A DNA stretch of 64,000 nt from Salinicola endophyticus (lineage in GTDB: Bacteria > Pseudomonadota > Gammaproteobacteria > Pseudomonadales > Halomonadaceae), in assembly GCF_040536835.1 (NCBI RefSeq), contig NZ_CP159578.1, forward strand, positions 1,736,001 to 1,800,000. Reading direction: 5' to 3'. Of the stretch, positions 33,705 through 46,811 are shown one piece after another. Each line of letters starts with the position of its first letter. Position 1 is the first letter of the stretch. Under the pieces are notes generated by a model. It had not been told where the DNA came from. It ran no database searches and saw only the letters and a program-made list of their open reading frames with translations. A program made the translations under genes and the position numbers.

Positions 33705-33761
33705 ATTCGCTTTCGGGGCTGATCCCGAAGGTGGTTTCGCAGCCATGGCACGGAGAATCCC

Positions 33762-37132
<3,371 letters not shown>

Positions 37133-37151
37133 TCGCGTAGTGTGTGAATCC

Positions 37152-37214
37152 GCCGTAGCGCATCACGCTGCGGCACCCGACGCCGGTAGCTCGCGGACGC
37201 GAGCTACCGGCGTC
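37152..37214 (+). terminator. Two adjacent hairpins after fadA
   Basis: First hairpin: GCCGTAGCG (37152-37160) with CGCTGCGGC (37166-37174), one wobble pair. Second: GACGCCGGTAGCTCGCG (37179-37195) with its perfect complement at 37198-37214, a 16-17 bp stem with a tiny loop. No T-run follows. Together they probably end or protect the fadBA mRNA. Confidence 0.65.
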
Positions 37215-37261
37215 ATACTGAGAAGCGTCACTTCACCAGCCACCCGTCGAAGGAGAGCGTA

Positions 37262-37666
37262 ATGGTCGAGGGCAGTTGTCTCTGTGGAAAGATCACCTAT
37301 CGAATCGATATCTATCCGGACAAGGTGTTCAACTGTCATTGCCGCTTCTGCCGCAAAGCCCATGGTGCGGACTACGCGACCATGGCCATGGCCGACGCTG
37401 CGTCGCTGACGCTCAATGACGAGAGCGGCTGTCTCAGAGAGCATCAGGGTGCTGCCGGTGGCTATCGGGCATTCTGTGCCGACTGTGGCACTCGGTTGAT
37501 GAACTACTCGCCGGATAGGCAGCGCTTTTTCCTGATCGCGCTGTCGACCGTCGATACGCCGCTGGAGGTGAAGCCGGCTGCGCATATCAATCTCGAATCC
37601 AAGGCCCCTTGGTGCGAACCCGCTGCGGGGATTCCCCAATTTCCTGCTTTCCCCGAGGGGGTGTGA
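37262..37666 (+). CDS. GFA (glutathione-dependent formaldehyde-activating) domain protein
   Basis: This 134-residue zinc-binding beta-sandwich protein has the CENP-V/GFA cysteine pattern CLCGK (about residues 6-10), CHCRFCRK (about 25-32) and CADCGT (about 73-78). Some members act on S-hydroxymethylglutathione, but most have no proven role. AAGGAGAGCGTA precedes the ATG. It lies alone between fadA hairpins and the ybhB-like gene. Confidence 0.87.
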   Translation: MVEGSCLCGKITYRIDIYPDKVFNCHCRFCRKAHGADYATMAMADAASLTLNDESGCLREHQGAAGGYRAFCADCGTRLMNYSPDRQRFFLIALSTVDTPLEVKPAAHINLESKAPWCEPAAGIPQFPAFPEGV

Positions 37667-37837
37667 GCGCCAACAGGATGCCCAGCGGCGAAAGCCGACT
37701 ATCCTGGGTGCAGTGTGGTGGCCGGCGTCTTGCGCGCGCGTCCACGCCGGGTTGAATCTCACGCTGATGCCACCACCTCTAATGCACGAGCAGACGCGCC
37801 GGCGTCACCGTTCATCGCTTTTCAGGAGAGGAACCCT

Positions 37838-38314
37838 ATGCCTTTTGCACCGTCGAGCATGCACGTCGAAAGTAGTGCCTTCGCGCCGAATGCGCCCATC
37901 CCCAAGCGCCACTCGGCTGAAGGCGAGGATCTCTCTCCGGCTCTGAGCTGGCGGGATGCGCCGGCGGGCACCCAGGGATTCGCGGTGATTTGCCATGACC
38001 CGGATGCGCCGTTGGTCAAGGATGGCAGCTACGGCTACGTGCACTGGCTGCTCTACAACCTCCCGGCGGACGTGACGTCGCTGGCGGAAGACACCCGAGA
38101 GGGCACGGCCGGCGTCAACGATGGCGGTGCCGTTGGCTATGGCGGCCCCATGCCGCCCGAGGGCCACGGCGTGCACCAGTACTACTTCTGGGTGCTGGCG
38201 CTGGATACCCTGACCGAGCTGCCCGAGGGCCTGACGCAACGTGAACTGCTCGACGAGCTGGAGCCGCACATTCTGGGCATGAGCCGGCTGGTCGGAACCT
38301 ATCGGCGTGACTGA
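37838..38314 (+). CDS. YbhB/YbcL family (PEBP-like) protein
   Basis: This 158-residue cytoplasmic phosphatidylethanolamine-binding-protein fold shows the ligand-pocket signatures. These are DLSPALSWRDAPAGTQGFAVICHDPDAP, the GYVHWLLYNLP block and YGGPMPPEGHGVHQYYFWVLALD. ATG 37838 follows AGGAGAGG; the open frame before it is not family-like. Cellular role is unknown in bacteria. Confidence 0.9.
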   Translation: MPFAPSSMHVESSAFAPNAPIPKRHSAEGEDLSPALSWRDAPAGTQGFAVICHDPDAPLVKDGSYGYVHWLLYNLPADVTSLAEDTREGTAGVNDGGAVGYGGPMPPEGHGVHQYYFWVLALDTLTELPEGLTQRELLDELEPHILGMSRLVGTYRRD

Positions 38315-38345
38315 ATGAGGTCTGTCGTCACCGCGTCATTTGCAT

Positions 38346-38380
38346 ACGGCGCCATCCTTGGGGTGGCGCCGTGTGTTTTT
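38346..38380 (+). terminator. Terminator after the ybhB-like gene
   Basis: ACGGCGCCATCC (38346-38357) pairs with GGGTGGCGCCGT (38361-38372), one wobble, followed by GTGTTTTT. Confidence 0.9.
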
Positions 38381-38398
38381 GTGCACGGCGTTCAGCTC

Positions 38399-39283
38399 TC
38401 AGGCCGAGAAGTGCAGGCGTGAGTCGACGATGCTGGCCGGCGCGCCGTAGCGCCAGGGCAGGTTGTCGCGGCCGTGACCGATGGGCAGGCCGCTGAAAAG
38501 GGGGATGCCGCGCGGCGTGAGCCAGGTCTCGAACAGCGTTTCGAGGCGCAGATCGGCGTAGGGCTCGCAACCTTCGAAGGTGCCCAGGCAGACCGCGCTC
38601 GCCGCGTCGAGGGCGCCGGATTGTGCCAACTGCCACAGGTCGCGCTCGAGACGATAGTAGGGCTCGCCGACATCCTCGAGGATGACGATGGCCCCCGGCG
38701 GTGCGCGAAACGCTAGCGGCGTGCCGGCTACGCTCGCCAGTACCGCCAGATTCCCCCCCACCAGCGGGCCACTGCTGCGGTGGTCAGATGCCGCGGTGAT
38801 CGCGGTCAGCGCCACGCTGGGGGGCGCTGCGCCCTGCAGCAGGCCCTTGAGCGCCTCCAGGTCGCGGCGGCTGGCGGTGCGTACCGCCGGCTCGTCGGCC
38901 ACTAGCTTGAGCCCCTCTTTCATCACCGGGCCGTGGATCGCCGGCAGGCCGTGGCGCAGGCACTGACTCAGCAACACGCTGAGATCGGAGTAGCCGATCA
39001 GCGGTTTGGGCGGCAGGCGCGACCAGTCGATCTCGGTGGCCAGATGGGCGCAGCCATAGCCGCCGCGCACGGCCCACACCGCGTCGGTGTCGGGGTCGGC
39101 GTAGGCGGCCTGCAGTACCGCCAGGCGGTGGGCCACGTCCCCGGCGAGATAGCGGCAGCGCGCCTGCAGCTGTGGCGGAAAACGCACGCCGATGTCGAGC
39201 TCGGCCAGCGCCTCGGCGGCTTGATCTAGCAGTTCGGGGGCGGTGAACGAGGCTGGAGCGACCAGACTCAGCGTCAACGACAT
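38399..39283 (-). CDS. ldcA: LD-carboxypeptidase (S66 family)
   Basis: This 294-residue cytoplasmic enzyme removes the terminal D-Ala from recycled muropeptide tetrapeptides. The S66 catalytic elements are visible: Ser in LIGYSDLSVLL (about residue 97), Glu in IVILEDVGEPYYRLERDL (about residue 203) and His in LPIGHGRDNLPW (about residue 270). Also present is the VRGGYGCAHL oxyanion region. GAGAGCG precedes the ATG weakly. It converges with the ybhB-like gene across a terminator. Confidence 0.9.
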   Translation of the reverse strand: MSLTLSLVAPASFTAPELLDQAAEALAELDIGVRFPPQLQARCRYLAGDVAHRLAVLQAAYADPDTDAVWAVRGGYGCAHLATEIDWSRLPPKPLIGYSDLSVLLSQCLRHGLPAIHGPVMKEGLKLVADEPAVRTASRRDLEALKGLLQGAAPPSVALTAITAASDHRSSGPLVGGNLAVLASVAGTPLAFRAPPGAIVILEDVGEPYYRLERDLWQLAQSGALDAASAVCLGTFEGCEPYADLRLETLFETWLTPRGIPLFSGLPIGHGRDNLPWRYGAPASIVDSRLHFSA

Positions 39284-39311
39284 AGAGCGCTCTCGGGCAG
39301 CGGGTGGAGCC

Positions 39312-41468
39312 CTACCTTAGCCTGCCCCGGGGAGCGCGGCCAGTGCCGTCGGCGCAGGCGCCGAGGCGTTCGAGCAGGGCCTCCATGGGCATCGGTCGGC
39401 CCAGGAAGAAGCCTTGGTACTGCTTGATGCCCAGCGCCTGCAGCAACTGCCACTGGGCCTGCGTCTCGACCCCCTCGGCGATGGTGTCCAAGCCGAGTAG
39501 GTCGCATAGCCCCACGATACCCTCGAGTAGGTGGCGCGAACGCGGGTCCGCCTCCAGGTCGCTGAGGAAACTGCGGTCGATCTTGATGGTGTCGAACGGC
39601 AGACGCTTGAGATAGCCCAGCGACGAGTAGCCGGCACCGAAGTCATCCATGGCCACGCGAAAGCCTTGTCTGCGCAGCTCCTCGATGCGTGCCTCGGGGG
39701 CTCGGGTATTCTCCAGAAAGACCGACTCGGTCACTTCCAGCTCGATCAGTTCGGTGGGGATGGCGTGGCGGCGGCAAGCGCTGCGCAGGGTCTCCGGCAG
39801 CGCCTCGTCCATCACGTGCAGCGCCGAGATGTTGACCGCCACCGGAATGGCCTGGCCGCTGGCCGCCAGCCGTGCGGCGCCGCGCGCTGCGTGCTCGATC
39901 GCCAGGGTGCCGAGGGCGCTGGCCATGCCGTTGTGCTCGGCCAGGGGCACGAAGGTACTGGGCGGTACCTGGCCGTGGCTCTCGGTGTGCCAGCGGGCCA
40001 GCAGCTCGGCGCCGACGATCCGGCTGTGCTGATCGAACTTGGGCTGGACCAGGAAGTCGAGCGTCTCCTGGGCGATCGCGTCGCGCAGCAGCGAGAGCAT
40101 CGACATCTTTTCCAGATCGTGATGCTTGAGCTGGTCGTGGTAGATCGCAAAGGCGTTCTTGCCCTTGTCCTTGGCCGCGTACATGGCGACGTCGGCGTGC
40201 TTGAGCAGGGTCTCGCTATCCTTGCCGTCGAATGGTGCGTGGACGATGCCGATGCTGGCGGTGACGCTGATCTGATGACCGCCGATCACCATCGGCTGGG
40301 CCAGGACTTCCAGCAGACGCCGGGTGATCCGCGGGGCCAGCTGGCGGTCGCCGCCTACGTCGATCACCACCACGAACTCGTCACCGCCCCAGCGCGCAAT
40401 CAGATCGCGGCTGCGCAGGGTGGCGCGCAGGCGCTTGACCATGATCCGTAGCAGGGTGTCGCCGGCCTGATGGCCGAGCGAGTCATTGATGTGCTTGAAG
40501 CCGTCGAGGTCGATGAACAGCACCGCCAGGGCGTGGATCGGCGAGACCTGGCGCAGTTGACGCTTCAGTGCGTACTGCAGGGTGGCGCGGTTGGGCAACT
40601 GGGTCAGGGTGTCGATGCTCGCCAGGTGCTCCAGCTCGCGCTCCGAGCGCTTGCGTGCCGAGATGTCGCGCAGCACGGCAATATAGTGCACCTGGTGGCT
40701 ATCGCCGAGGGTGAAGTCACTCAGCGTCAGCTCGACCGGGATGGCATCGCCGCTGCCGGCATCGAACACCCCCTCGTGGTGGTGGCTGCGCTCGCGGCTG
40801 ACCGCCGTGGCTGGCGGCGAGGAGAGTGCGTTGGCGCTGACGTAGCGGTTGAGCGGTTGACCCAGGATGTCGCTGAGCGGCCGGCTGCCAAGTTCGAGAA
40901 AGGCGTCGTTGACCTCGAGAATCTGCCACTGTTCGCCGACCACCAGCATCGGATCGCGGGAGGCAACGAACGCATGCGCGCGCACGCGACTGCCGATATC
41001 GCAGACGTTGTCCTCGGCTACCACTTCACGCATGCCGGTGGCAGCCAGCGGATAGCCCTCCGCAGTGCGCAGCGTCACTGCGCCGCGGATTCGCCAGCGC
41101 AGCTCGGGGTGACGACGATCGGGCTGCAGGGTGAGATCGAAGCGGTCGTCGAGGCCGCAGATCAGGCGTCGCCATTGATGCACCAGGCGCTGACGCTCCG
41201 CGGGTGTCATTGGGCGCAGCAGCTCGCGGAAGTTCAGCTGGGTCGGTGCCGCGTCATGCGCCACGCCCGACGAGAGCAGCCGGCAGAAGGTGTCCGGGAG
41301 CGACCAGTGCCAGGGAACCAGGTCGAGTATCGTCAGCGCATCCAGCGGCCACCCGCGTGCCCCCTCGGGACCGTTCGACGCCGTGGCCGTGCCGAGGTCG
41401 ACCTCCTGCGTGGCTGGCAGCGCCTCGCCGGAATTCCGGCCGAGGAGAGCGTCGTCGTCGATGGGCAT
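39312..41468 (-). CDS. PAS-GGDEF-EAL c-di-GMP turnover protein
   Basis: A 718-residue cytoplasmic signalling protein. An N-terminal variable region is followed by a PAS domain (about residues 165-285, with VAVLRDISARKRSERELEHLA). A diguanylate cyclase domain follows (about 290-455) with intact RWGGDEFVVV. The EAL phosphodiesterase domain (about 465-710) has AELLARW for the EAL motif (the metal-binding Glu is kept), DDFGAGYSSLGYL and DTIAEGVET. Both activities look possible. No TM segments. It lies near the type I secretion operon, separated by a MAPEG gene. Confidence 0.93.
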   Translation of the reverse strand: MPIDDDALLGRNSGEALPATQEVDLGTATASNGPEGARGWPLDALTILDLVPWHWSLPDTFCRLLSSGVAHDAAPTQLNFRELLRPMTPAERQRLVHQWRRLICGLDDRFDLTLQPDRRHPELRWRIRGAVTLRTAEGYPLAATGMREVVAEDNVCDIGSRVRAHAFVASRDPMLVVGEQWQILEVNDAFLELGSRPLSDILGQPLNRYVSANALSSPPATAVSRERSHHHEGVFDAGSGDAIPVELTLSDFTLGDSHQVHYIAVLRDISARKRSERELEHLASIDTLTQLPNRATLQYALKRQLRQVSPIHALAVLFIDLDGFKHINDSLGHQAGDTLLRIMVKRLRATLRSRDLIARWGGDEFVVVIDVGGDRQLAPRITRRLLEVLAQPMVIGGHQISVTASIGIVHAPFDGKDSETLLKHADVAMYAAKDKGKNAFAIYHDQLKHHDLEKMSMLSLLRDAIAQETLDFLVQPKFDQHSRIVGAELLARWHTESHGQVPPSTFVPLAEHNGMASALGTLAIEHAARGAARLAASGQAIPVAVNISALHVMDEALPETLRSACRRHAIPTELIELEVTESVFLENTRAPEARIEELRRQGFRVAMDDFGAGYSSLGYLKRLPFDTIKIDRSFLSDLEADPRSRHLLEGIVGLCDLLGLDTIAEGVETQAQWQLLQALGIKQYQGFFLGRPMPMEALLERLGACADGTGRAPRGRLR

Positions 41469-41582
41469 GGGGTATGGATCTCGGTCTCTGGCAAGGATAG
41501 CGCGTCCTTAACCCGAATCTTATCGACGCCATGGGCTAAAACTTGAACCTGGCCCGGGCATGTCGTGTCCTGGCCGCGGCGC

Positions 41583-41975
41583 TCACAGGAGCGCCAGGGC
41601 GAACAGGCTCAGCGCCGCGAGAAAGGCGACGATGAACACCGTCGAGCGCAGCGTTGCCAGGTCCAGCGCGTAGCACACGCCATGGGCAATCCGCGCGAGC
41701 ACGAACACGAGACAGGCGGCGCTGCCCAGCCAGCCCCCACCGCCGGCGTAGCCATAGGCGACCACCGCCGCGGTAAACAGCGCCAGCGCCTCCCAGGCGT
41801 TCTGCTGGGCGGCCCACAGGCGTGCGCCCTTGCCTTCCAGAGTGGCGTACTGCTGGCGCGGATGATGATTGTCGAGGCCGCCGGGGGCGCGCCGCCGTAC
41901 GGCGCTGCCCCAGAAGGCCAGCCAGAAGGGGAGCAGGGCGGTGATCAGCAGGCACCAGAGCGGTAGCGTCATCAT
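41583..41975 (-). CDS. MAPEG family membrane protein
   Basis: This 130-residue, four-TM protein has the family block QQNAWEALALFTAAV (about residues 62-76) and a C-terminal RIAHGVCYALDLATLRSTVF region. MAPEG proteins include glutathione transferases, but many bacterial ones are uncharacterised. ATG 41975 has AAGGAAGA upstream. It sits between the GGDEF-EAL gene and the tolC-like gene on the same strand. Confidence 0.82.
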   Translation of the reverse strand: MMTLPLWCLLITALLPFWLAFWGSAVRRRAPGGLDNHHPRQQYATLEGKGARLWAAQQNAWEALALFTAAVVAYGYAGGGGWLGSAACLVFVLARIAHGVCYALDLATLRSTVFIVAFLAALSLFALALL

Positions 41976-42061
41976 GGGAATCTTCCTTGAGCCAAGGTGA
42001 GTCGTCACGCCGTCTGCGGCGCGAGTGCTTACCGCCAAGGTAGCAGAAGCCGGTCGCGCCG

Positions 42062-43507
42062 CTAGCTGAGAGGCGGTAGCGCTCGATCATGGCGCTCGAG
42101 ACGCCCGAGCACGCTGAAGAGCGCGGTGATCGATGCCGAGTCGAGTCCGCCGATGGCGGCATCGAGATGGGCGCGATCGCGCAGATAGGCACACACCGAC
42201 TCGACATAGCGAATGCGCAGATCGTAGAGCGACGAGCGCGCATCCAGAACATCGACCAGATCGCGCAGCCCGAGCGCCGCGCCGCGCTGGGCAGCGGCCA
42301 GGAACAGGCTTGCCGATTCGGTCGAGCGCTGCAGCGCCTGGAGCTGGCGCTGATCCGCCTGCATGCCGCGCAGGCGCTTGCGCACCTCCTGCTGGGCCAG
42401 GCGCTGTTCGTCGTCGAGCGCAGCGGCGCCGGCCAGGGCGCTGAACTCGGCCTGGCGGATGCTGGCGGTGGTGTAGCCCCCCTGATAGAGCGGCAGATCG
42501 ACCTCGACCCCGGCGCTCAGGTCGCGACTGGTGCGCAGCGGATCGTCGCTATCGAGATCGTTGTAGTCGAGCACCAGGTCGACCTTGGGGTAGCGTGCTG
42601 CGTGGCGCAGATCGGTATCCGCCTGGGCGACCCGCTGACGGCGCGCGGCCAGTTCGACCTGGGGATTGCCATCGGTCAGCGCCAGCAGAGCGTTCAGCGG
42701 GCGGGGCTCGGGATCCAGGGGCAGGGTCTGCGGCGGCTCGATCAGCGCTGGGGCAAAGTCGAGCGTGGCGCCGCTGAGACGTTCGAGATCGCTGACCGCA
42801 TTGGCCATGTCGCTCTCGGCGGCGGTCTGATCGGCGATCGCCTGATCCAGCCGCGACTGCGATTCGAGCAGGTTGATGCGATCGCCCACGCCCAGCTCGT
42901 AGGCGCGCTGGGCCTGGCGCTGCTGCAGTACCAGCGCCTCGCGCTGGGCGATCAGCAGGCCAACCTTGCGTGAGGCCTGATAGGCGTCCAGATAACTATC
43001 GATGACCCGTAGCGCGAGATCGCGTTCGGCCACCGCCACCTCGAGCGTTGCCGCATCCACCTGGGTACCGGCCTTGTCGACCTGACGCCAGCGCTCGAGG
43101 TCGAACAGCGGCTGGCTCAGGCGCAGGCCCCAGCTGCTGTCGCGGGTGCGTCCGGAGACCCGCTGGGCGTAGTCGGCATCGGGGTAGTCGTCGGGGTTAC
43201 GGGTATAGATATTGTCGGCATCGCTCATGCGGTAGGCGGCATTGGCGCTGACCTGCGGGCGCAGACGCGCGCGCGCCATCGCAATCTCCTGCGCCACCGC
43301 GCGGCTGTCGAGGCGCCGGCTGCGCAGGCCGCTGTCGTTGTCGAGGGCGAGACCCACCAGCGCCGGCAGTGGTGGCAGCGCTGGCGAGTCGGGCTGCGCC
43401 AGCACGCTGCCGCTCAGCGCAAGGCCCAGGGCCAGCCGTGGCAGATGTCGAAGGGCCAGACGCCAGAGGGGGAGAAGCGGGGGCGACATGGCTGAGTCGC
43501 GGCGCAT
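42062..43507 (-). CDS. TolC-like outer membrane protein of the type I secretion system
   Basis: A 481-residue outer-membrane channel protein. An N-terminal signal peptide with an Ala/Leu-rich core ends near SGSVLAQ. Two OEP repeats of long coiled-coil helices follow (about residues 40-250 and 265-470). They include AARRQRVAQADTDLRHAARYPKV and the DVLDARSSLYDLRIRYVE motif typical of type I secretion TolC proteins. Its ATG overlaps the hlyD-like stop (TGATG), and GAGAAGAG lies just upstream. It is the last gene of the operon. Confidence 0.9.
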   Translation of the reverse strand: MRRDSAMSPPLLPLWRLALRHLPRLALGLALSGSVLAQPDSPALPPLPALVGLALDNDSGLRSRRLDSRAVAQEIAMARARLRPQVSANAAYRMSDADNIYTRNPDDYPDADYAQRVSGRTRDSSWGLRLSQPLFDLERWRQVDKAGTQVDAATLEVAVAERDLALRVIDSYLDAYQASRKVGLLIAQREALVLQQRQAQRAYELGVGDRINLLESQSRLDQAIADQTAAESDMANAVSDLERLSGATLDFAPALIEPPQTLPLDPEPRPLNALLALTDGNPQVELAARRQRVAQADTDLRHAARYPKVDLVLDYNDLDSDDPLRTSRDLSAGVEVDLPLYQGGYTTASIRQAEFSALAGAAALDDEQRLAQQEVRKRLRGMQADQRQLQALQRSTESASLFLAAAQRGAALGLRDLVDVLDARSSLYDLRIRYVESVCAYLRDRAHLDAAIGGLDSASITALFSVLGRLERHDRALPPLS

Positions 43508-44877
43508 CACTCTTCTCGCAGCGCGCGGGCGAGCATGTCGTCGAACGGCTTCAGCAGATAGCTGGCGAAGGTCCGTTCGCCGGTCTGCAGCATCACCTCC
43601 GCGGGCATGCCCGCAAGTAGCTGCATCGAGGCGTTGATCTGGGCCTGGCCAGCGCTGGTGACTCGAATGCGCGCCTTGTAGTAGTGGGCCCGGGTGGCCT
43701 CGTCCTCGAAGGTATCCGCGGAGACATGGGCGACCTCGCCGGGCACCACCTGGGTCAGGCGCTGGTTGAAGGCGCTGAAACGTATCTCGGCGGGTTGTCC
43801 GGCATGCACGTTGTCGATGTCGCGATCGGGTATGCGCGCCTCGACCACGAAAGCCTCGTCGGCGGGGACGATCTCCATCAGAGTATCCCCCGAGCGGATC
43901 ACCGCACCCTGGGTATGGATCTGCGAACCGACCACGGTGCCGGAGACCGGGGCCGCGATGGTGGTCCGGGTCACCTGGTCGCCGAGGGCGGTGATGCGTT
44001 CCTGGGCATCGGTCACCTGTGCCTGTACCGTCTTCAGCTCCTCGCCCACCTTCTGGTGGTACTCCTGACGCTGAATCTCCTGCTGCAGGCCGTTCTCGCT
44101 GATCTGCGAGCGCAGCTGTGCCACCTCGGCGGCGTGCTGGGCATTCTCGCCGCGATACTGCAGCACCTGGCGCTCCAGCTCGCGCAGATGCTGGTTGTCT
44201 CCCAGCCCTTCGCTGAACAGCGTGCGGTAGTCGCCGGCTTCGCCGCTGAGCGAGGCGATGCGCGAGCGGTTGATGCGCTGCAGCGACTCCAGACCGGCAA
44301 TCTGCTGGTTCATCTGGCGCGCTTTCTCGTCGAGCGCCGCGAGTGCGTCGGCCTGGGATTTGCGGCGCACTTCGAACAGCCGACGCTGGACATCGACCAC
44401 CGCCCGTACCCGGGGAGATGGGTCATCCAGCAGGCCGGCGGGAAACTCGAGCGTGTCACGATCGGCCTGCTCGGCGTTGAGACGGATCTCGCTGGCCAGC
44501 GCGATACGGTACTCGGACTGCGCGATCGCCAGCTTGGAGAGCGGCTGGGTGTCGTCGAGCACGATCAGGGTCTGGCCGGCCTTCACGTGGTCGCCATCGC
44601 TGACCAGGATGCGTTTGACGATGCCACCCTCGAAGTGCTGGATCTTCTTGGTCGCGCCCTCGACCGTGACGGTGCCGGGGGCGACCACCGCGACCGCCAG
44701 ATCGGCGCTGGTCGCCCACAGCACGAAACCGCCCAGGGCGATCGCCAGCAGAGCGAGACCGGCGCGGCAGGTGGTGCGGTCATGGGTCGGGGCGCCGCCC
44801 GACGATGTGCCGGGGCCATGTCTAGGACCATGTCCAGGACCAGGGCCGAGTGACAGGGGTGTGGTGGCGGAACTCAT
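43507..44877 (-). CDS. HlyD family type I secretion adaptor
   Basis: A 456-residue membrane fusion protein. The short cytoplasmic N-terminus is Gly/Pro/His-rich. One TM segment follows (about residues 45-65), then the lipoyl-half TVEGATKKIQHFEGGIVKRILVSDGDHVKAGQ in short blocks. A long coiled coil (about 130-290), the second lipoyl half (IAAPVSGTVVGSQIHTQG) and the beta-barrel end complete it. It belongs to the PrtE/HlyD branch. Its ATG overlaps the ABC gene stop (ATGA), and its stop overlaps the tolC-like start, so the three genes are translationally coupled. Confidence 0.93.
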   Translation of the reverse strand: MSSATTPLSLGPGPGHGPRHGPGTSSGGAPTHDRTTCRAGLALLAIALGGFVLWATSADLAVAVVAPGTVTVEGATKKIQHFEGGIVKRILVSDGDHVKAGQTLIVLDDTQPLSKLAIAQSEYRIALASEIRLNAEQADRDTLEFPAGLLDDPSPRVRAVVDVQRRLFEVRRKSQADALAALDEKARQMNQQIAGLESLQRINRSRIASLSGEAGDYRTLFSEGLGDNQHLRELERQVLQYRGENAQHAAEVAQLRSQISENGLQQEIQRQEYHQKVGEELKTVQAQVTDAQERITALGDQVTRTTIAAPVSGTVVGSQIHTQGAVIRSGDTLMEIVPADEAFVVEARIPDRDIDNVHAGQPAEIRFSAFNQRLTQVVPGEVAHVSADTFEDEATRAHYYKARIRVTSAGQAQINASMQLLAGMPAEVMLQTGERTFASYLLKPFDDMLARALREE

Positions 44878-46640
44878 GAGGGCGAGGACTCCTGTGGGGG
44901 GCGCGTCGTGGCCACGGCGTCGCCGACACGGCCGCGGGCACGCAGGCGCAACGCCTGTACGCCGCCACTGGTGGTAGGCGTATCGGGTCGGGTGCGGGCA
45001 TCGATGCGCACGATGCGTCCGGCTTCCAGCTGAATGACGCGATCGACGTGATCGAGAATGGCCGGGGTATGCGTGACCACGAACAGCGTCGTGCCCTCGC
45101 GCTTGAGCTGTGCCAGGCAGGCGATCAGGGCGCGCTCGCCGAGGGTGTCGAGATGCGCATCGGGCTCGTCGAGAACCACCACACACGGTGAGCCGTAGAG
45201 CGCTCGCGCCAGCCCGAGACGCTGACGCTGGCCGCCGGAGAGCACGCCGCCACTACCCTGGATGAGCGTGTCGTAGCCCTGCGCCTGGTGCAGGATCATG
45301 TCGTGGACCCCTGCCTTGTGCGCCGCCTTGAGCACTTCGGCGGGATCGAGCGGGCCGAAGCGGGCGATGTTGTCGCCGATACTGCCGTCGAACAGCTCGA
45401 CGTCCTGCGGCAGATAGCCGAGGTGGGGGCCAAGGCGTTCCCGCGGCCACTGGGCGATGTCGCTGCCGCCCAGGCGCACCTCGCCCTGCTGCACCGGCCA
45501 GACGCCCAGCAGCACGCGTGCCAGGGTCGACTTGCCGGCGGCGCTGGGGCCGACGATGGCGACGTGCTCACCCGGCACGCAGTGGAAGGCGATCTCGTGC
45601 AGCGTGGCCGCCTGCGCCCCCGGCGGGGCGGCGCTCACCGCGCTCAGCGCCACGTCGCCGGTCGGTGCCGGCAGCGGCATGCGCTCGCTCTCGGCGGGCA
45701 GCTTGGCCAGCAGCGCGTCGAGCCGGGCATGGGCGGCGCGCGCCTGAATGAAGCCCTTCCAGCCCCCGATCATCTGATCGATCGGCGCCAGCGCCCGCCC
45801 CATCAGAATCGAGCCGGCGATCATCATGCCCCCGGTCAGGCTGCCTTCGATGACCAGCAGCGCGCCCAGACCCAGGACCAGCGATTGGAAGGTCACCCGC
45901 AGGGTCTTGGAGAGATTGCTCAACACCCCGGCGCGGTCACTGGCGTGTGACTGGTGCAGCAGATAGGCCTGCTGGCACTGCTGCCAGCGCTGGTGGAGGT
46001 TGGGCAGCATGCCCATGGCCTGGATCACTTCGGCATTGCGCAGATTGCTCGCCGCCATCTCCTGGGCCTGCGCATGGGCGCGGTTGGCTTCGCCGAGCAG
46101 TCTCTGGGTGCTCTTCTCGTTGATCCACGCCAGGCCCATCAGGATGATCCCCGCGGCGGTGGCAAAGGCGCCGAACCAGGGGTGGAAGAGTGTCAGCAGG
46201 CCGATATAGAGCGGTATCCACGGGGCATCGAAAAAGGCGAACAGGGCATTGCCGGCGATGAACTGACGCAGCGTGGCGAGATCGCTGAATGCCTGTGCCG
46301 AGGGCTTTCCGGCGCTCGCCAAGGCGCGCTGGAAAGCGGCCTGATAGAGCGGCTCGCTCAGCGCACGATCGAAGCGATTGCCGACCCGCACCAGAATGCG
46401 TGAGCGCACTACCTCCAGGCCGCCCATGATCGCGAACAGATAGAGCACGACCAGGGTCAGCATGGTCAGCGTTTCGGGGCTGCGTGTGGTGATGACCCGA
46501 TCATAGACCTGCAGCATGTAAATCGAGGGAACCAGCATCAGCAGGTTGATGAACAAACTGAAGAACAGCACGCAAAGAAACGAGTTGCGACAAGCGATCA
46601 GCGCTTGATGCATGGCTGTCTTTGACGGGGGTCGATTCAC
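44874..46640 (-). CDS. Type I secretion ABC transporter/ATPase (PrtD-like)
   Basis: About 588 residues. The N-terminal export domain is of the PrtD type (about residues 20-300, with INLLMLVPSIYMLQVYDRV, and no C39 peptidase domain). The ATPase then has Walker A GPSAAGKST, signature LSGGQRQRLGLARAL and Walker B CVVVLDEPDAHLD. Absence of a peptidase predicts substrates with an uncleaved C-terminal signal. The GTG at 46640 lacks a clear ribosome site; ATG 46613 is an alternative start. It is divergent from the giant protein gene, its probable substrate. Confidence 0.92.
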   Translation of the reverse strand: MNRPPSKTAMHQALIACRNSFLCVLFFSLFINLLMLVPSIYMLQVYDRVITTRSPETLTMLTLVVLYLFAIMGGLEVVRSRILVRVGNRFDRALSEPLYQAAFQRALASAGKPSAQAFSDLATLRQFIAGNALFAFFDAPWIPLYIGLLTLFHPWFGAFATAAGIILMGLAWINEKSTQRLLGEANRAHAQAQEMAASNLRNAEVIQAMGMLPNLHQRWQQCQQAYLLHQSHASDRAGVLSNLSKTLRVTFQSLVLGLGALLVIEGSLTGGMMIAGSILMGRALAPIDQMIGGWKGFIQARAAHARLDALLAKLPAESERMPLPAPTGDVALSAVSAAPPGAQAATLHEIAFHCVPGEHVAIVGPSAAGKSTLARVLLGVWPVQQGEVRLGGSDIAQWPRERLGPHLGYLPQDVELFDGSIGDNIARFGPLDPAEVLKAAHKAGVHDMILHQAQGYDTLIQGSGGVLSGGQRQRLGLARALYGSPCVVVLDEPDAHLDTLGERALIACLAQLKREGTTLFVVTHTPAILDHVDRVIQLEAGRIVRIDARTRPDTPTTSGGVQALRLRARGRVGDAVATTRPPQESSPS

Positions 46641-46794
46641 ATGATGGCCCAGTGAAGTGGCGTGGGGCGCCTGGGAAGGGCGCTTTTTCGGCGTCAGAAT
46701 GCGGAGATTGTGAAGATATTTGCAAGCCCGGGGCTTCGGTGAATTTTATCAGGTGTCGATTGTATCGATGTTGTCTTGAGCGGGAATTCTATAT

Positions 46795-46811
46795 AAAAAT
46801 CAATGATTTTT
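46795..46811. promoter_or_regulatory. AT-rich palindrome in the divergent control region
   Basis: AAAAATCA and TGATTTTT flank a single A. It follows directly on a TATATA stretch that resembles a -10 element. It is a possible operator for a regulator of the secretion operon or the giant gene. Confidence 0.4.
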